58,124 bases of DNA from Phycisphaerales bacterium. Its GTDB lineage: Bacteria > Planctomycetota > Phycisphaerae > Phycisphaerales > SM1A02. Position 1 is the stretch's first letter, and each line of letters starts with the position of its first letter. The notes beneath the pieces are model-generated. The model was not told the origin of the DNA, searched no databases, and worked only from the letters and a program-made list of their open reading frames with translations. The stretch lies in assembly GCA_030749435.1 (NCBI GenBank), contig JASMKH010000016.1:1-58124 (forward strand), written 5' to 3'. Both the position numbers and the translations under genes were made by a program. Of this stretch, positions 31,459 through 42,000 are shown piece after piece.

Positions 31459-33585
31459 ATGCTCGCAACGCTCATTCTTGCGCCCGTTCTCAGCAGCACT
31501 CCTGCGGCGCTTGCCTACCCCGAGTCACGTCGAGACGGCACCGTCGAGACCATGCACGGCGTCGACGTGCAGGATCCTTATCGGTGGCTGGAGGGGGATG
31601 TTCGAGTCGCGCCGGAGGTGTCCGATTGGGTGGACGCGCAGAACGAAGTCACTTTTGCCAGGTTGAACGGCATCGCCGCCCGAGCGATGATTCGTCCTCG
31701 CATCGAGCAATTGTGGGACTACGCTCGTACAGGAACGCCTTCCAGAATCGGCGGCAAGTATTACTTCACGCACAACGACGGTCTTCAGAATCAGTCCGTC
31801 TGGTATGTCGCGGACACGCTTGAGGCAACGCCCCGCGTGCTCCTGGACCCAAACACGCTCACCGATGATGGTACGGCTGCAGTCAGTGGCGTCGGCTTCA
31901 GCAAGGACGGTCGGTACATGGCGTGGGCCCGCTCCGACGGGGGTTCTGATTGGAAGACGTGGCGTGTTCGCGATCTCTCGACGGGCGAAGATCTGCCCGA
32001 GACCATCGAGTGGAGCAAGTTCTCCGGCGCCACCTGGATGCCCGATGGCAGCGGCTTCTACTACGCGCGATACGACGAGCCGGTTGACGGTGAAGCGATG
32101 CAGGCAGCCAACACCAATCAGTCTCTTTGGTTCCATCGCCCTGGCACACCCCAGAGTGAGGATGTCCTGGTGCATCGCGATGACGAACATCCGGACTGGG
32201 GCTGGTCGCCTGTGGTGAGCGATGACGGCCGATGGCTCATCGTCCACGTCTGGCGTGGGGGCGAGGAGAACAGGGTCCTCGTCCAGGACCTCTCGCGGCC
32301 CGGCACCTCGCTTGTGCCCCTGATCGACAACTTCGAGGAGGCGTGGGGGTTCATCGGCAGTGTCGGTGGAACGCTCTACTTCCAGACGACCACGGACGCC
32401 CCGCTCGGTCACGTCATGGCCATTGACCTCGACGCGCCGAGGGACCAGCGAAACTGGCAGGTTGTCCTCCCGCAGTCGAGTGACACGCTTCGCAGCGTCT
32501 CTCACGTGGGCGGCGGGCTGGCGGCAACATGGATGCGGGACGCCACGACGCGGCTGACGCTGCACGACATGGACGGGGGGCACATCAAGGACATCGATCT
32601 TCCGGGAATCGGCTCGTCGTCGGGACCAACCGGATGGCCCGATGACGACGAGGTCTTCTTCTCCTATACCTCGTTCACGACGCCTCCTTCGATCTACCGC
32701 CACGATCTCAGATCGGGCGACACGTCCTTGTGGCGACGCTCCCGCGTCGACTTCGACCCGAGCGACTACATCGTCAAGCAGGTGTTCTACGAGAGCAAAG
32801 ACGGCACAATTGTTCCGATGTTCATCACGCATCGACGCGATCTTCACCGGACCGGTGATCTCCCGACCCTCCTCTACGGGTACGGCGGATTCAACATTCC
32901 CCTCACGCCGGTCTTCTCGGCGTCCCGACTGGCATGGATGGAGATGGGTGGCGTGCTGGCGATCGCCAACCTCCGAGGTGGAGGGGAGTACGGGCGGGAC
33001 TGGCATCTCGCCGGGACCAAACTGCAGAAGCAGAACGTCTTCGATGACTTCATCGCCGCTGGCGAGTGGCTCATTCGAAACGGGTACACCCGCCCAGACC
33101 GCTTGGCGATTCAAGGTGGCAGCAATGGTGGATTGCTTGTCGGCGCGGCCATGACGCAGCGACCCGACCTCTTCGGCGCCTGCCTTCCGGCGGTCGGCGT
33201 CATGGACATGATTCGCTATCCGCAGTTCACGATCGGTCGTGCCTGGATCCCAGACTTTGGAGATCCCTCGGTCGAAGAGGAGTTCCAAGCCCTGCTCGAG
33301 TACTCGCCGTACCACAATCTCAAACGGGGTGTTCGCTACCCGGCCACGCTGGTGACCACCGCAGACACCGACGACCGGGTCATACCAGGGCACTCATTCA
33401 AGTTTGCCGCAGCGCTGCAACACGCGCAATCGACCGAGGAAGACGCCCCGCCAGTACTGATCCGAGTCGATCGCAAGGCTGGGCACGGCGCTGGCAAACC
33501 GACAAGCATGCGGATCGATGAAGTTGCCGACACCTGGTCCTTCCTCGTCGACGCGCTTGACATGACGCCCATGCAACGTCCGTAG
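31459..33585 (+). CDS. Prolyl oligopeptidase family serine peptidase (exported)
   Basis: 708 aa. A signal peptide (LATLILAPVLSSTPAALA) is followed by PYRWLEGD, the POP N-terminal mark. A seven-bladed propeller (about residues 80-420) covers the alpha/beta-hydrolase domain. The nucleophile S555 lies in QGGSNGGLLVGA; the catalytic Asp is in DTDDRVIPGHSFKF and His in KAGHGAGKPTS. GGGEYGRDWHLAG is also typical. It cuts short peptides after proline, here probably in the periplasm. AGGAGA precedes the ATG by 8 nt; 21 nt after the methionine aminopeptidase gene, so possibly co-transcribed. Convergent with hpnE. Confidence 0.92.
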   Translation: MLATLILAPVLSSTPAALAYPESRRDGTVETMHGVDVQDPYRWLEGDVRVAPEVSDWVDAQNEVTFARLNGIAARAMIRPRIEQLWDYARTGTPSRIGGKYYFTHNDGLQNQSVWYVADTLEATPRVLLDPNTLTDDGTAAVSGVGFSKDGRYMAWARSDGGSDWKTWRVRDLSTGEDLPETIEWSKFSGATWMPDGSGFYYARYDEPVDGEAMQAANTNQSLWFHRPGTPQSEDVLVHRDDEHPDWGWSPVVSDDGRWLIVHVWRGGEENRVLVQDLSRPGTSLVPLIDNFEEAWGFIGSVGGTLYFQTTTDAPLGHVMAIDLDAPRDQRNWQVVLPQSSDTLRSVSHVGGGLAATWMRDATTRLTLHDMDGGHIKDIDLPGIGSSSGPTGWPDDDEVFFSYTSFTTPPSIYRHDLRSGDTSLWRRSRVDFDPSDYIVKQVFYESKDGTIVPMFITHRRDLHRTGDLPTLLYGYGGFNIPLTPVFSASRLAWMEMGGVLAIANLRGGGEYGRDWHLAGTKLQKQNVFDDFIAAGEWLIRNGYTRPDRLAIQGGSNGGLLVGAAMTQRPDLFGACLPAVGVMDMIRYPQFTIGRAWIPDFGDPSVEEEFQALLEYSPYHNLKRGVRYPATLVTTADTDDRVIPGHSFKFAAALQHAQSTEEDAPPVLIRVDRKAGHGAGKPTSMRIDEVADTWSFLVDALDMTPMQRP

Positions 33586-33627
33586 TGCCGACTCCGACGC
33601 GCGGAGACGCTCCCCGCGAGTCGTCCG

Positions 33628-35040
33628 CTACCGCCCCTTCGACCCCGCTCCGAGCAGCCGAACCAGCAAGCCAGCCGGCGCATCGTTCACGACCAACGGA
33701 ACACCCGCGATTGCTTCCGCTGCGAGGTACCCGCTGCGCACCGCGCCCTCCATGGTCGCCGGCCACCCCGTGTCGCACCAGTCGCCAGCCAGATAGAGAC
33801 CCTCGAGGTCGCCGCCGCCAGTTCCAATCGGGCTCGGCGCCACCCTCGGGCGAACCTTCTCGGCCTCGGCCGACGCGAGAAAGGTCGCCTGCCGCTCCTT
33901 GACCGGCCTCACAAGCAACACTTCAGCGTCCCGGACGCCCGGACACGCATGGGCGAGATCCGCGAGCACAGCGGCTTCGATTGCATCGCCCGATCGGTCC
34001 ATCCACGCATCAGCCGCGCTCACAACGGCATGGATGTGCTGCGTTCCGTCATCGCCGGTGCCCTTGTTGAAGAACCAGTGCGTCTCCCGACCCGGCATGA
34101 CCAGGTGCGGCGTTTCCATCACGGGGCGGTCCAGCAGCAGGTGGACCCCGAGAATCGGGCTGTGCCCAAGTTCACTCAGATGCGTCAGGCGGCTGTCGAG
34201 CTTTCGAAGCGATGGGTCGATGAGGCCGTCCAGTTGCGCCCACGGAAGCGCCGCAATCACCGTGTCACCACGCACGAATCCGCGTCCGGTTTCCACACCG
34301 ACGACACGCCTGCGTTCGCTGCCGATGCCGCTCGCCCGCCAACCGAGACGAACCTCGCCACCGGCATCGGTGATCGCAGCCAGCGCAGGTTCGTACAGTT
34401 CGCGCAGCGGTACGCGCGGCACTCCCATCGTCGCGTGCCATCGTCCCGCCAGGAACCCATCCTGGAAGACCTGGAGCCCGTGAACCGCCGCCACCTGATC
34501 AAGCGGCGTGTTGCAGGCGCTGACGATGATCGGCTCCCAGAACAGCCGAACCGCATCCTCCGGTTGCCGCCATTGATCGAGCAGGGACCGGAAGCAACGC
34601 CCTGCATATCGATGGCGGCCACGGCGTCCGATTCGGAGGGTGCGCCACATGGCCCGCCGAACGGCCCGCTTCCCCGGTCCGTCCAGCAGTTTCATCCGTC
34701 CGAAACTCGTCGCCAGATGAAAGGGCGCGGGAAGGCACTTCGCACGCATGATGTCCCGGCCGCCGTCCGGCCGACACCACGCGATGGTGTCGTGCCACTC
34801 GATCGCATCTTCGACACCGATCCTGGTGTAGAAGTCGAGCAGGTTCGTGCAGCACCCCATGAGCACATGCTGGCAGTTGTCGAACGCCCGGCCGCTTATC
34901 GCATCGTCGAAACTTGACGCCCGACCTCCGAGCCGGCGGCGGGATTCAAGCACGATCGGGCGGTATCCGGAATCCCCAAGTCGCAGCGCCGCTGAGAGCC
35001 CGGCGAGCCCTCCGCCGACGACAATCACCTCCCCCTTCAC
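33628..35040 (-). CDS. hpnE: Hydroxysqualene dehydroxylase (FAD-dependent, HpnE)
   Basis: 470 aa from GTG 35040, chosen because GTGA overlaps the hpnD stop and the residues straight after it form the FAD site. GEVIVVGGGLAGLSAALRL is the dinucleotide-binding fold; LESRRRLGGRASSF is the amine-oxidase/phytoene-desaturase GG-doublet motif; FDNCQHVLMGCCTNLLDFY is characteristic of HpnE. GLYLAGDWCDTGWPATMEGA near the end is the family's C-terminal FAD motif. It reduces hydroxysqualene to squalene in the HpnCDE route. Last gene of the overlapping hpnC-hpnD-hpnE unit. Confidence 0.9.
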   Translation of the reverse strand: MKGEVIVVGGGLAGLSAALRLGDSGYRPIVLESRRRLGGRASSFDDAISGRAFDNCQHVLMGCCTNLLDFYTRIGVEDAIEWHDTIAWCRPDGGRDIMRAKCLPAPFHLATSFGRMKLLDGPGKRAVRRAMWRTLRIGRRGRHRYAGRCFRSLLDQWRQPEDAVRLFWEPIIVSACNTPLDQVAAVHGLQVFQDGFLAGRWHATMGVPRVPLRELYEPALAAITDAGGEVRLGWRASGIGSERRRVVGVETGRGFVRGDTVIAALPWAQLDGLIDPSLRKLDSRLTHLSELGHSPILGVHLLLDRPVMETPHLVMPGRETHWFFNKGTGDDGTQHIHAVVSAADAWMDRSGDAIEAAVLADLAHACPGVRDAEVLLVRPVKERQATFLASAEAEKVRPRVAPSPIGTGGGDLEGLYLAGDWCDTGWPATMEGAVRSGYLAAEAIAGVPLVVNDAPAGLLVRLLGAGSKGR

Positions 35041-35906
35041 CTTGACTTCCGCCGGGATCGCAGGGCGATTCTGATCTTCGCCAGTTTGGACAGCGAGACG
35101 CCCGGCACGTGGGTCACCCGTCTGGGCGCCACGTTGATGCGATCGAGCAGGGCGCGGTAGATGCCCGTCATCGCTCGCAGCGTGGGACGGCAATCTCTCG
35201 ACACCATGGCGTCGAGTGGGGAAGAGACTTCGTAACACGTCCGGGCCACGGCGATCCAGTGCCGGATCAACGACTCGCACGCGTCCTCGTGTTGCCACGA
35301 AACGACCGCGGCCGGACTCAGCCCGTGGGCTCGCAGATCATCCGCCGGAAGATAACACCGCCCGCCTGCGATGTCCTCGCCGACGTCGCGAAGCACGTTC
35401 GTCAGTTGCAACGCAACGCCGCGTTCGACAGCCAGGTCGATCGCCTCGGCCTCGCTGTAACCCCAGATCGTGACGCACAGCACGCCGACAGTCGATGCGA
35501 CGCATCGGCAGTAGTCGCGAAGATCGGCTGCGGTCTCGATGGAACGTCCAGTCAGGTCATCCGACTGGCCGCGCAGCATGTCCTCGAACGGCTCCGGCGG
35601 CAGCGACCAGTTCCTGGACACCCAGGCCAGCGACTGCCACAGGGGTTCGCCCGTGGGATCGTCGCCCTCCAGAACGCTGCGGGTCCTGGCTCCGAATGAC
35701 GCGAGTTGTTCTCGCGCGGCGGTGGCATCGACGGCATCGTCTGCAATATCGTCGGCCCGCCGCATCCACGCATACAGCGCGTACAGGGCCGAGCGTTTGG
35801 GGTTGGGCAGCAGTCGCAGTCCCCAGTAGAAGTTGCCGGCACGGCGGCGCACGACGGACCGGCACCATGCCAATGCAGGACGCGGCGCATCGCTCGCCGC
35901 AGTCAC
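35037..35906 (-). CDS. hpnD: Presqualene diphosphate synthase (HpnD)
   Basis: 289 aa. Trans-isoprenyl (squalene/phytoene synthase) family with both Asp-rich motifs: MRRADDIADD and NVLRDVGEDI, plus GRCYLPADDL. Condenses two farnesyl diphosphates to presqualene diphosphate. The order C-D-E with ATGA/GTGA overlaps, and the HpnE partner, separate it from phytoene synthase (CrtB), its closest look-alike. Product feeds hpnC. Confidence 0.88.
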   Translation of the reverse strand: MTAASDAPRPALAWCRSVVRRRAGNFYWGLRLLPNPKRSALYALYAWMRRADDIADDAVDATAAREQLASFGARTRSVLEGDDPTGEPLWQSLAWVSRNWSLPPEPFEDMLRGQSDDLTGRSIETAADLRDYCRCVASTVGVLCVTIWGYSEAEAIDLAVERGVALQLTNVLRDVGEDIAGGRCYLPADDLRAHGLSPAAVVSWQHEDACESLIRHWIAVARTCYEVSSPLDAMVSRDCRPTLRAMTGIYRALLDRINVAPRRVTHVPGVSLSKLAKIRIALRSRRKSR

Positions 35907-36841
35907 GTGCCCTGCCCCCGCCGCGCAGCCTGCAAGGCGAGCAGCACTTTCCTCGGCTTGGAGATCGAGGGGCGATAGAGCACCGTCTCATGGTCCGATC
36001 GCTCGATCAGATCGAGCGTCGTCCGACCGCCAGCGGCGAAAAGCCACAGCATCGGTCGGAGATCCGCAGGGACTGCCTCGAGCAGCGAATCGACTCGTTC
36101 AAGGAGCGGACGCGTCCGCTGCACAAGCGAAGCGATCACGCCGCGGTACCCATCCAGGAAGTCGCGGTCCGGCGCATGCCCCATCGACGCAGTCGAGACC
36201 AGCCGGGATTCGAAGTCGGGCATCGTGACCGCGTCCAGCGGGATGTAGATGCGATCTCGTTCCAGCACATCACGGCGGACATCCTGCCAGTGATTGGCGA
36301 GTTGCAACCCGGTGCAAACCGCGTCGCTGTCCGCGAGGGTCGCCGCGCCTGCCTGCACGCCGCCAAGTTGCAGCACAAGCCGCCCCACTGGATCGGCGCT
36401 GCCCCGGCAGTAGTCGATGAGGTCGTCCCAGGTGCCGTAGCGAGCCTGATGCTGGTCCCGCACGAAGGCGTCGATCAAAGCGTGAAAGTGTTCGACGTCC
36501 AGCGTGTGTCGATCGATCGCCTGGGCAAGCGCCACGAACACGGGGTGACGCGGCGAGCCGGCGATGCAGCGATCCAACTCCTGCCGCCACCAGTCGAGCC
36601 GTTCCATCGCCAGGGCCGCGCTTCCCGACTCATCCGAGAGGTCGTCTGCCCAGCGACAGAAGGCATACACCGCGCACACGCCATCCCGCATGCGATCGGG
36701 CACGAACCGGCTCAATACGCTGAAGTTCTCGTAGTGGCCCAGAGTCAGTGTGCGGCAGTATGCCGACGCCTGATCCTGTGTGAGCGACTCACACCGGTCC
36801 GGCCCCCACTGCTCCAACCTGTCAATGACCGTGGTTCCCAT
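35903..36841 (-). CDS. hpnC: Hydroxysqualene synthase (HpnC)
   Basis: 312 aa from ATG 36841 (ATG 36862 is an alternative). Squalene/phytoene synthase family: HYENFSVLSRFVPDRMRDGV (HpnC-like opening), CRWADDLSDE, NHWQDVRRDVLERDRIYIPLD. It turns presqualene diphosphate into hydroxysqualene. First gene of the squalene operon; stop overlaps the hpnD start (ATGA). Divergent from ispH, the last enzyme of the MEP pathway that supplies the isoprenoid precursors. Confidence 0.88.
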   Translation of the reverse strand: MGTTVIDRLEQWGPDRCESLTQDQASAYCRTLTLGHYENFSVLSRFVPDRMRDGVCAVYAFCRWADDLSDESGSAALAMERLDWWRQELDRCIAGSPRHPVFVALAQAIDRHTLDVEHFHALIDAFVRDQHQARYGTWDDLIDYCRGSADPVGRLVLQLGGVQAGAATLADSDAVCTGLQLANHWQDVRRDVLERDRIYIPLDAVTMPDFESRLVSTASMGHAPDRDFLDGYRGVIASLVQRTRPLLERVDSLLEAVPADLRPMLWLFAAGGRTTLDLIERSDHETVLYRPSISKPRKVLLALQAARRGQGT

Positions 36842-36856
36842 CGTGGATCGGCAGGC

Positions 36857-36862
36857 TATCAT
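36857..36862 (+). promoter_or_regulatory. Possible -10 (TATCAT) for ispH in the hpnC-ispH divergent gap
   Basis: TATCAT on the plus strand would give a leader of about 50 nt containing AGGAG. The hpnC promoter must lie in the same 77-bp gap. Confidence 0.35.
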
Positions 36863-36918
36863 GGGGTCCGATTCGCGGGCGGGCGAAGGTGCTCGCAATC
36901 CACCACACAGGAGCTGGC

Positions 36919-37977
36919 ATGCGGATTCTCTTGGCAAACCCACGTGGATTCTGCGCTGGTGTCTACATGGCGATCGACGTGGTTGATCAGTTGCTCGATG
37001 TCCTCGACAGCGAGCCGATCTATGTCTACCACGAAATCGTCCACAACAAGCATGTTGTGGAGCGATTCGTCAACCGTGGTGTCGTGTTCGTCGAGTGCAT
37101 TGAAGACGTGCCAATGGAGTCCATCCTCGTATTCAGCGCCCACGGCGTCAGTCCGGCGGTGCGCAAGGCCGCCTCGGACCGGCGGCTCATCGCCATCGAC
37201 GCCACCTGTCCGCTCGTTACCAAGGTGCATGCGGAGGCGGTTCGCTACGCAGCCCGAGGATGGCAGATCCTGCTCGTCGGTCACAAGGATCACCAGGAGA
37301 TCATCGGCACCAGAGGAGAAGCCCCCGACTCCATTCAGGTGGTGGACTCGGTCGATTCCATCGCCGATTTGCAGATTGTCGATTCATCCAAACTCATTTA
37401 TCTCACGCAGACGACGCTGAGCATGAACGACGCCTCGGTCATCATCAAGGCGCTCAAAGATCACTTTCCCGAAATCCACGAGCCACCGAGTGACGACATC
37501 TGCTACGCGACCACGAACCGGCAGCATGCGGTTCAGATCCTGGCTCCGAAGAGTGATCTGGTCATCGTCGTCGGATCGCGAAACAGTTCCAATTCCAAGC
37601 GGCTTCGAGAGCTCGCCGAGTCAACCGGCACTCGAGCGGTACTGGTTGACGACCGGAACGAGTTGAGTTCGGAGATCCTCGACGGAGCGGAGACTGTTCT
37701 CGTGACCGCTGGAGCCAGTGCCCCGGAGGATCTGGTACAGAACCTCATCTTGCACCTGCACACCGAGTACGGCGGTGCGGTCGAACAGCACGACGTGTTC
37801 CACGAGTCGGTGGAGTTCGGACTCCCGGGGACGCTCAAGAAGTTCATGCGGTCAAGATCGATCGACCCGGAGGGTCGCCGGATCACGATGGACAACATCG
37901 CGTCCACCGAGGCCTTCCTTTCGGGACACGACATCCCCCACCGCATCGTCAACCTGACCGTCGGCGCAAGCACTTGA
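36919..37977 (+). CDS. ispH: 4-hydroxy-3-methylbut-2-enyl diphosphate reductase
   Basis: 352 aa from ATG 36919 with AGGAG about 6 nt upstream. Last step of the MEP pathway, giving IPP and DMAPP. The three Fe-S Cys are in ANPRGFCAGV, IDATCPLVTKVH and DDICYATTNRQ; SAHGVSP, GTRGEAP and GSRNSSNSKRL are the remaining family blocks. The protein is about 35 residues longer than E. coli IspH, mainly at the C-terminus. Its stop overlaps the rlmN start. The location next to hpnCDE links isoprenoid supply and squalene formation. Confidence 0.95.
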   Translation: MRILLANPRGFCAGVYMAIDVVDQLLDVLDSEPIYVYHEIVHNKHVVERFVNRGVVFVECIEDVPMESILVFSAHGVSPAVRKAASDRRLIAIDATCPLVTKVHAEAVRYAARGWQILLVGHKDHQEIIGTRGEAPDSIQVVDSVDSIADLQIVDSSKLIYLTQTTLSMNDASVIIKALKDHFPEIHEPPSDDICYATTNRQHAVQILAPKSDLVIVVGSRNSSNSKRLRELAESTGTRAVLVDDRNELSSEILDGAETVLVTAGASAPEDLVQNLILHLHTEYGGAVEQHDVFHESVEFGLPGTLKKFMRSRSIDPEGRRITMDNIASTEAFLSGHDIPHRIVNLTVGAST

Positions 37978-39071
37978 GTGCACCGACCAGCTTCTTCGGG
38001 CACGACCCCACGAGCCTGCGGACCTGGTGCGCCGATCACGGTCTGCCCGGATTCGCAGCCGACCAGATCATTGACTGGGTATACACCAAGGGTGTCAGCG
38101 ACCCCGCCGCGATGAGCAACCTCTCGAAGGACCACCGGATGCTGATTGCCGAGACGCTCCCCATTCTGGAGGGAAGCGAGGCGCGGCGGCAGGTCGCCTC
38201 GGATGGCACGCGGAAACTGCTGCTCGAGTGGCCCGACGGGTCGGGCCGCGCCGCGTCCACGGAGACGGTGCTCATCCCTGCGGAGACTCGCCGAACCGCG
38301 TGCGTGTCCAGCCAGATCGGCTGCCCCGTCCGCTGCACCTTCTGCGCTTCCGGCATGGAGGGGCTGGACGGCAATCTCACCGCGAGCAGAATCGTGGAGC
38401 AGGCGTGGCGCCTGGGTCAGCTCGGTGACGGACGCGTCACCAACGTGGTGTTCATGGGAATGGGCGAACCGCTGGCCAACTTCAGCGCCGTCGCGGGGGC
38501 TATCACGACTCTGAACGCTCCCTGGGGACTCGGCATCGGCGCCCGTCGCATCACCGTCTCGACCGTGGGCCTCCCCAAAGCCATTCGCCGTCTGATCGCG
38601 TTTCCCATTCCGGTCACGCTCGCCCTCAGTCTGCATGCGCCAGAAGATGCCCTGCGGCGGCAGTTGATCCCATGGGCCCAGTTCGCCACGATCGGTGAGA
38701 TCCTCGCCGCATGCAGCGACTACTTCGAAGCCACCGGGCGGGAGATCACGCTGGAGTATCTGCTGCTTCGCGGCGTCAACGACCGGGTGCACCACGCAAA
38801 GCAACTGGCCGAAATCGCCACGACGCTCCGTTGCAACATCAACCTGATCCGCTACAACGCCGTAGAGGGTCTCCCGTTCGAACGACCGTTGGACGAGGAT
38901 GTGCACGCGTTTCAGGCAACACTGCGAAGCCGACGCATCAACGTACACATTCGCGCCAGCCGTGGTCGTGACATTACAGCCGCCTGCGGCCAACTGAGGC
39001 GAGAGACGGCTGTACAAGTCACCCGCGAGGGCGGAGATGGTGAATCTCCCGCCGAAGCGAAGCCGGGCTGA
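37974..39071 (+). CDS. rlmN: Dual-specificity RNA methyltransferase RlmN
   Basis: 365 aa from TTG 37974; TTGA overlaps the ispH stop. Radical-SAM enzyme methylating C2 of A2503 in 23S rRNA (and A37 of some tRNAs). Radical-SAM cluster CPVRCTFCASG; the two extra reactive Cys are in RTACVSSQIGC and near the C-terminus in RDITAACGQLRRE. FMGMGEPLANF, GARRITVSTVGLP and LALSLHAP are typical. An N-terminal PGFAADQIIDWVYTKGV block matches the RlmN domain. Its 3' end overlaps the converging gene by 53 bp. Confidence 0.93.
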   Translation: MSAPTSFFGHDPTSLRTWCADHGLPGFAADQIIDWVYTKGVSDPAAMSNLSKDHRMLIAETLPILEGSEARRQVASDGTRKLLLEWPDGSGRAASTETVLIPAETRRTACVSSQIGCPVRCTFCASGMEGLDGNLTASRIVEQAWRLGQLGDGRVTNVVFMGMGEPLANFSAVAGAITTLNAPWGLGIGARRITVSTVGLPKAIRRLIAFPIPVTLALSLHAPEDALRRQLIPWAQFATIGEILAACSDYFEATGREITLEYLLLRGVNDRVHHAKQLAEIATTLRCNINLIRYNAVEGLPFERPLDEDVHAFQATLRSRRINVHIRASRGRDITAACGQLRRETAVQVTREGGDGESPAEAKPG

Positions 39072-42000
39072 CCCGGCGAAGTCGACCGTCCATAGCCATG
39101 GCGTGCAGCAATTCGAGAACTGCCCGCCATGATTCATAGTCTTCCTCGGCGGCGCTGGTCGCCTGCATCACCACCTCCTGCACGAGTGATCGGACCTGCC
39201 GTTGGCTTCTCCGACCCCGCAGTCCGTTGGGGTGCAGATACCGCGCCGCAGCGAGCACATGGGCCATCCAGTCACTGGTGCGAAGGTCGAGCCTGAACCG
39301 CCAGCGAATGAAGACGAACTCAAGCCGCGTGAGATACCTCACGGAGATGCGGTCGCCCCGCCCACGGCGCACATTGAGCCGCTGCTGCGTCTGCCGGCGA
39401 TGTTCCGTGCTGATCGCCATCGACGCGACGTAGATCGCATCGCGAATCAACAACGTCTCAGCCAGCGGGAGAATCGCCGCCCTGGTCAACGCGCGTCCGG
39501 TGTCGGCGCGGTCGACCTGATACAGCGAGATAATCCGGCTCGCGAATCGCTCAGCCATCTCAAAGCCACCCCAGGTCACGCATCGCCGTAGCGCCACGAC
39601 GAAGTCGCGGTGCGCTTCCCGCCCCGACGCGGTCTCCAGCAGTCCGGGCACTTCATCGAGCACTCTGCCAGCAACCTGCCGGAACCGATCCGCCCGGTCG
39701 CGACCAAACATGCGGGCTCTGGCGAGGATCAGGCGGTATCGCCGGATCGACTTGAGTCCGGGCTCGGCTGTTCGCTCCTGCCTGCGCAGCAACCGCTCAG
39801 GATCGAGCCAACCGGTCCGCCCATATTCGAATGCCTCCACCAGCCGCGCCCATCCTCGGCCTTCCACATGCTGAATGCCGCGATGCATTGCATCCAACGA
39901 GAGCGGTATCTGGCCAGCCTGCCACGCCAGCCCGAGCAACACGAGGTCGGCAAGACGCTCATTATGAAACCGATCTCTGCAGACGCCGGTGAGGTCGGAT
40001 GTCAGCACTGCACCCTGCACGCCCACACGCTCCAGGTGGGCGCGAATCGCCGTGGCCGCCTCGTCCTCGTCATCGACCCGGTCCACCTCGTCCTCGAACA
40101 ACCCTGTGTTGGCGAAGATCGCCGTGCGAGCAGGCGACGCCACCCTGTAGGGCCCCTCGGGATCGACCGCCTGCAGTGTCGAAGCCCGCTCAAATCCGAG
40201 CAGCAGATCCGCCTCCCCCCAGGGGATGACCGGCGGCACGGCGGCCCGCTCTCCCTCGTCTCGCGGCCTGCAGAAGACAACCTGAGTCATGCGCCGCCGG
40301 CCCGGGCCGATAGGTGTCGGATCGCAACCGACTTCGACGTGGTACCCCATCACCACAGCGGCCTGCTCGAGCGACGCGGCAGCGAGGCCGGGAGCACCAC
40401 CGCGAAAACCCGCAAGGTGGGCGGACCAGACCGGCTGCGCGGCGTGCTTGAACTCGGGTTGCCCTGGTATGTCCTCGCCACGCCGCCGCCGAGTCGGCGG
40501 ACGTGTCCGGATCACTTCCACCTGCTCGGCAAGCGGCTGCACCCGGCCGGAGATGCGAGGCGGCCAGCGAAGCGAGATTGGCGCGACGCTCATGGTCGTT
40601 CCTGCCGCGATGGCCTCGTCCACGACGCGGAGTTCCCGCTGACGGGAGTCCGATGGCTCCCGGATGACGCATGCCCGATCGGCTGGCCAGGCAATCCGCT
40701 GCGTGTGCTGGTAGCCGATCCGGTCGATCGCGGCCAGGGCGTGTTCCATCGTGCCGACGTCGAACCGGGTCGGAAGATCGTCATCCACGATCAGTACGGT
40801 GAGCCCATCGAAGGTGCACGCTTCACGCATGATCCGCTGCAACTCGGCAGGGGCGCGACCGCTGCGACGCAGGATCCGGACCTGCCCCGCTCGCTCCCCG
40901 GGAACCATGCCGCCCACCAACCGCTCCAACTCTCGCCCATGCGGCGGTGGCCCCACTGCAATCACCATCAGCCACGGGCCGCCATCCGACGCAGCCTGCC
41001 TGATCGCAGCGGCGCCGGATCGTCGAAACCGCGTCGCGCCCCAGAACTCTGCATGGACGGTGACACCCTCGGCGGGACCAACCCACCTGCCCTGGATCAT
41101 CCATCGCACCGGGTGTTCCGTCTGGCTGACCGGCTCCGCCTCTTCACCAGCATCCTCGCCTGACTCGATCATTCCAACGAGCATGCTTCGCAGTTCCTCG
41201 GCGTGAGCCGAATCGCCAAATCGATCGGGCGAAAGTCGCAGCGGTACGGCGGGGGGACGCTCAGCCAGCCTCGACTCCATGGACGGGCCGGTCACGATCC
41301 GCTGAATCATCGGCGAGAGCAGTCTCGCCAATGGAGATGGATGCAGGACCGGCAACGAGTCCGCCTCGCACAACAACGCTTGCCCGAGCACGACGGCCGG
41401 CGGCGCACCGTCGCGATCCATTCGCTGGGCAATTCGCACCATCGCCAGTTCAACCAGTTCACCGGCGGGCTCAAGCACCACGACCGAGCGGCAGCGGCGC
41501 AGCAGGCGTTCGATTGCCGCCTTGTCTATGGGCATCGAGACACGAAGGTGCAGCGTGGGCAATCTTCGCTCGACGCCGAGCAGCGTCTCCAGTCGCCTGA
41601 GCGCTCGATCAGCGCTGCCCACGGTGACGAAGCCAAGTTCGGCACGCTCTCCCGGGCTGGGCATGGCTCGGGCGGAATTGAGTTCCAATCGTCGGGCGAT
41701 CCGCAACGCCCCTCCCATTTCATCCCACCGCGGGCCCCGCTTTCTCGGCAGGCCCGCGGGCAGTTGATCTGCCATCCGGTTGGGACGCATCGTCAGGCTC
41801 GCCTCGGACTGCATGATCTCCGGGCTGACCGCAATCACGCACGGCGCTGAAGCGCCCCGACTGATTCGCAGGCCATGCTCGACGGCATCCCGAAGACTCA
41901 ACACGCACGTCGCCTCGATGATCGGCATGCCGGTTGCCGCAATCCGTTGGCGACTCTCGGCGGACCAACTCGGCAATTCCATGACCAGAGCCATGGATTC

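Noticed and set aside
31525-33393. 622-aa minus-strand frame inside the prolyl oligopeptidase gene
   Set aside because: Fully antisense to a gene with signal peptide, propeller and catalytic triad; no recognisable domain.
35495-37420. 641-aa plus-strand frame across hpnD, hpnC and the ispH start
   Set aside because: Antisense to two overlapping squalene genes and out of frame with ispH; low-complexity Arg/Ser-rich product.
37533-39137. 534-aa minus-strand frame opposite ispH and rlmN
   Set aside because: Antisense to two well-identified enzymes; composition of a shadow frame.
39610-41163. 517-aa plus-strand frame inside the IOR-like gene
   Set aside because: Antisense; the minus-strand frame shows domain similarity over its whole length and an ATGA overlap with its neighbour.
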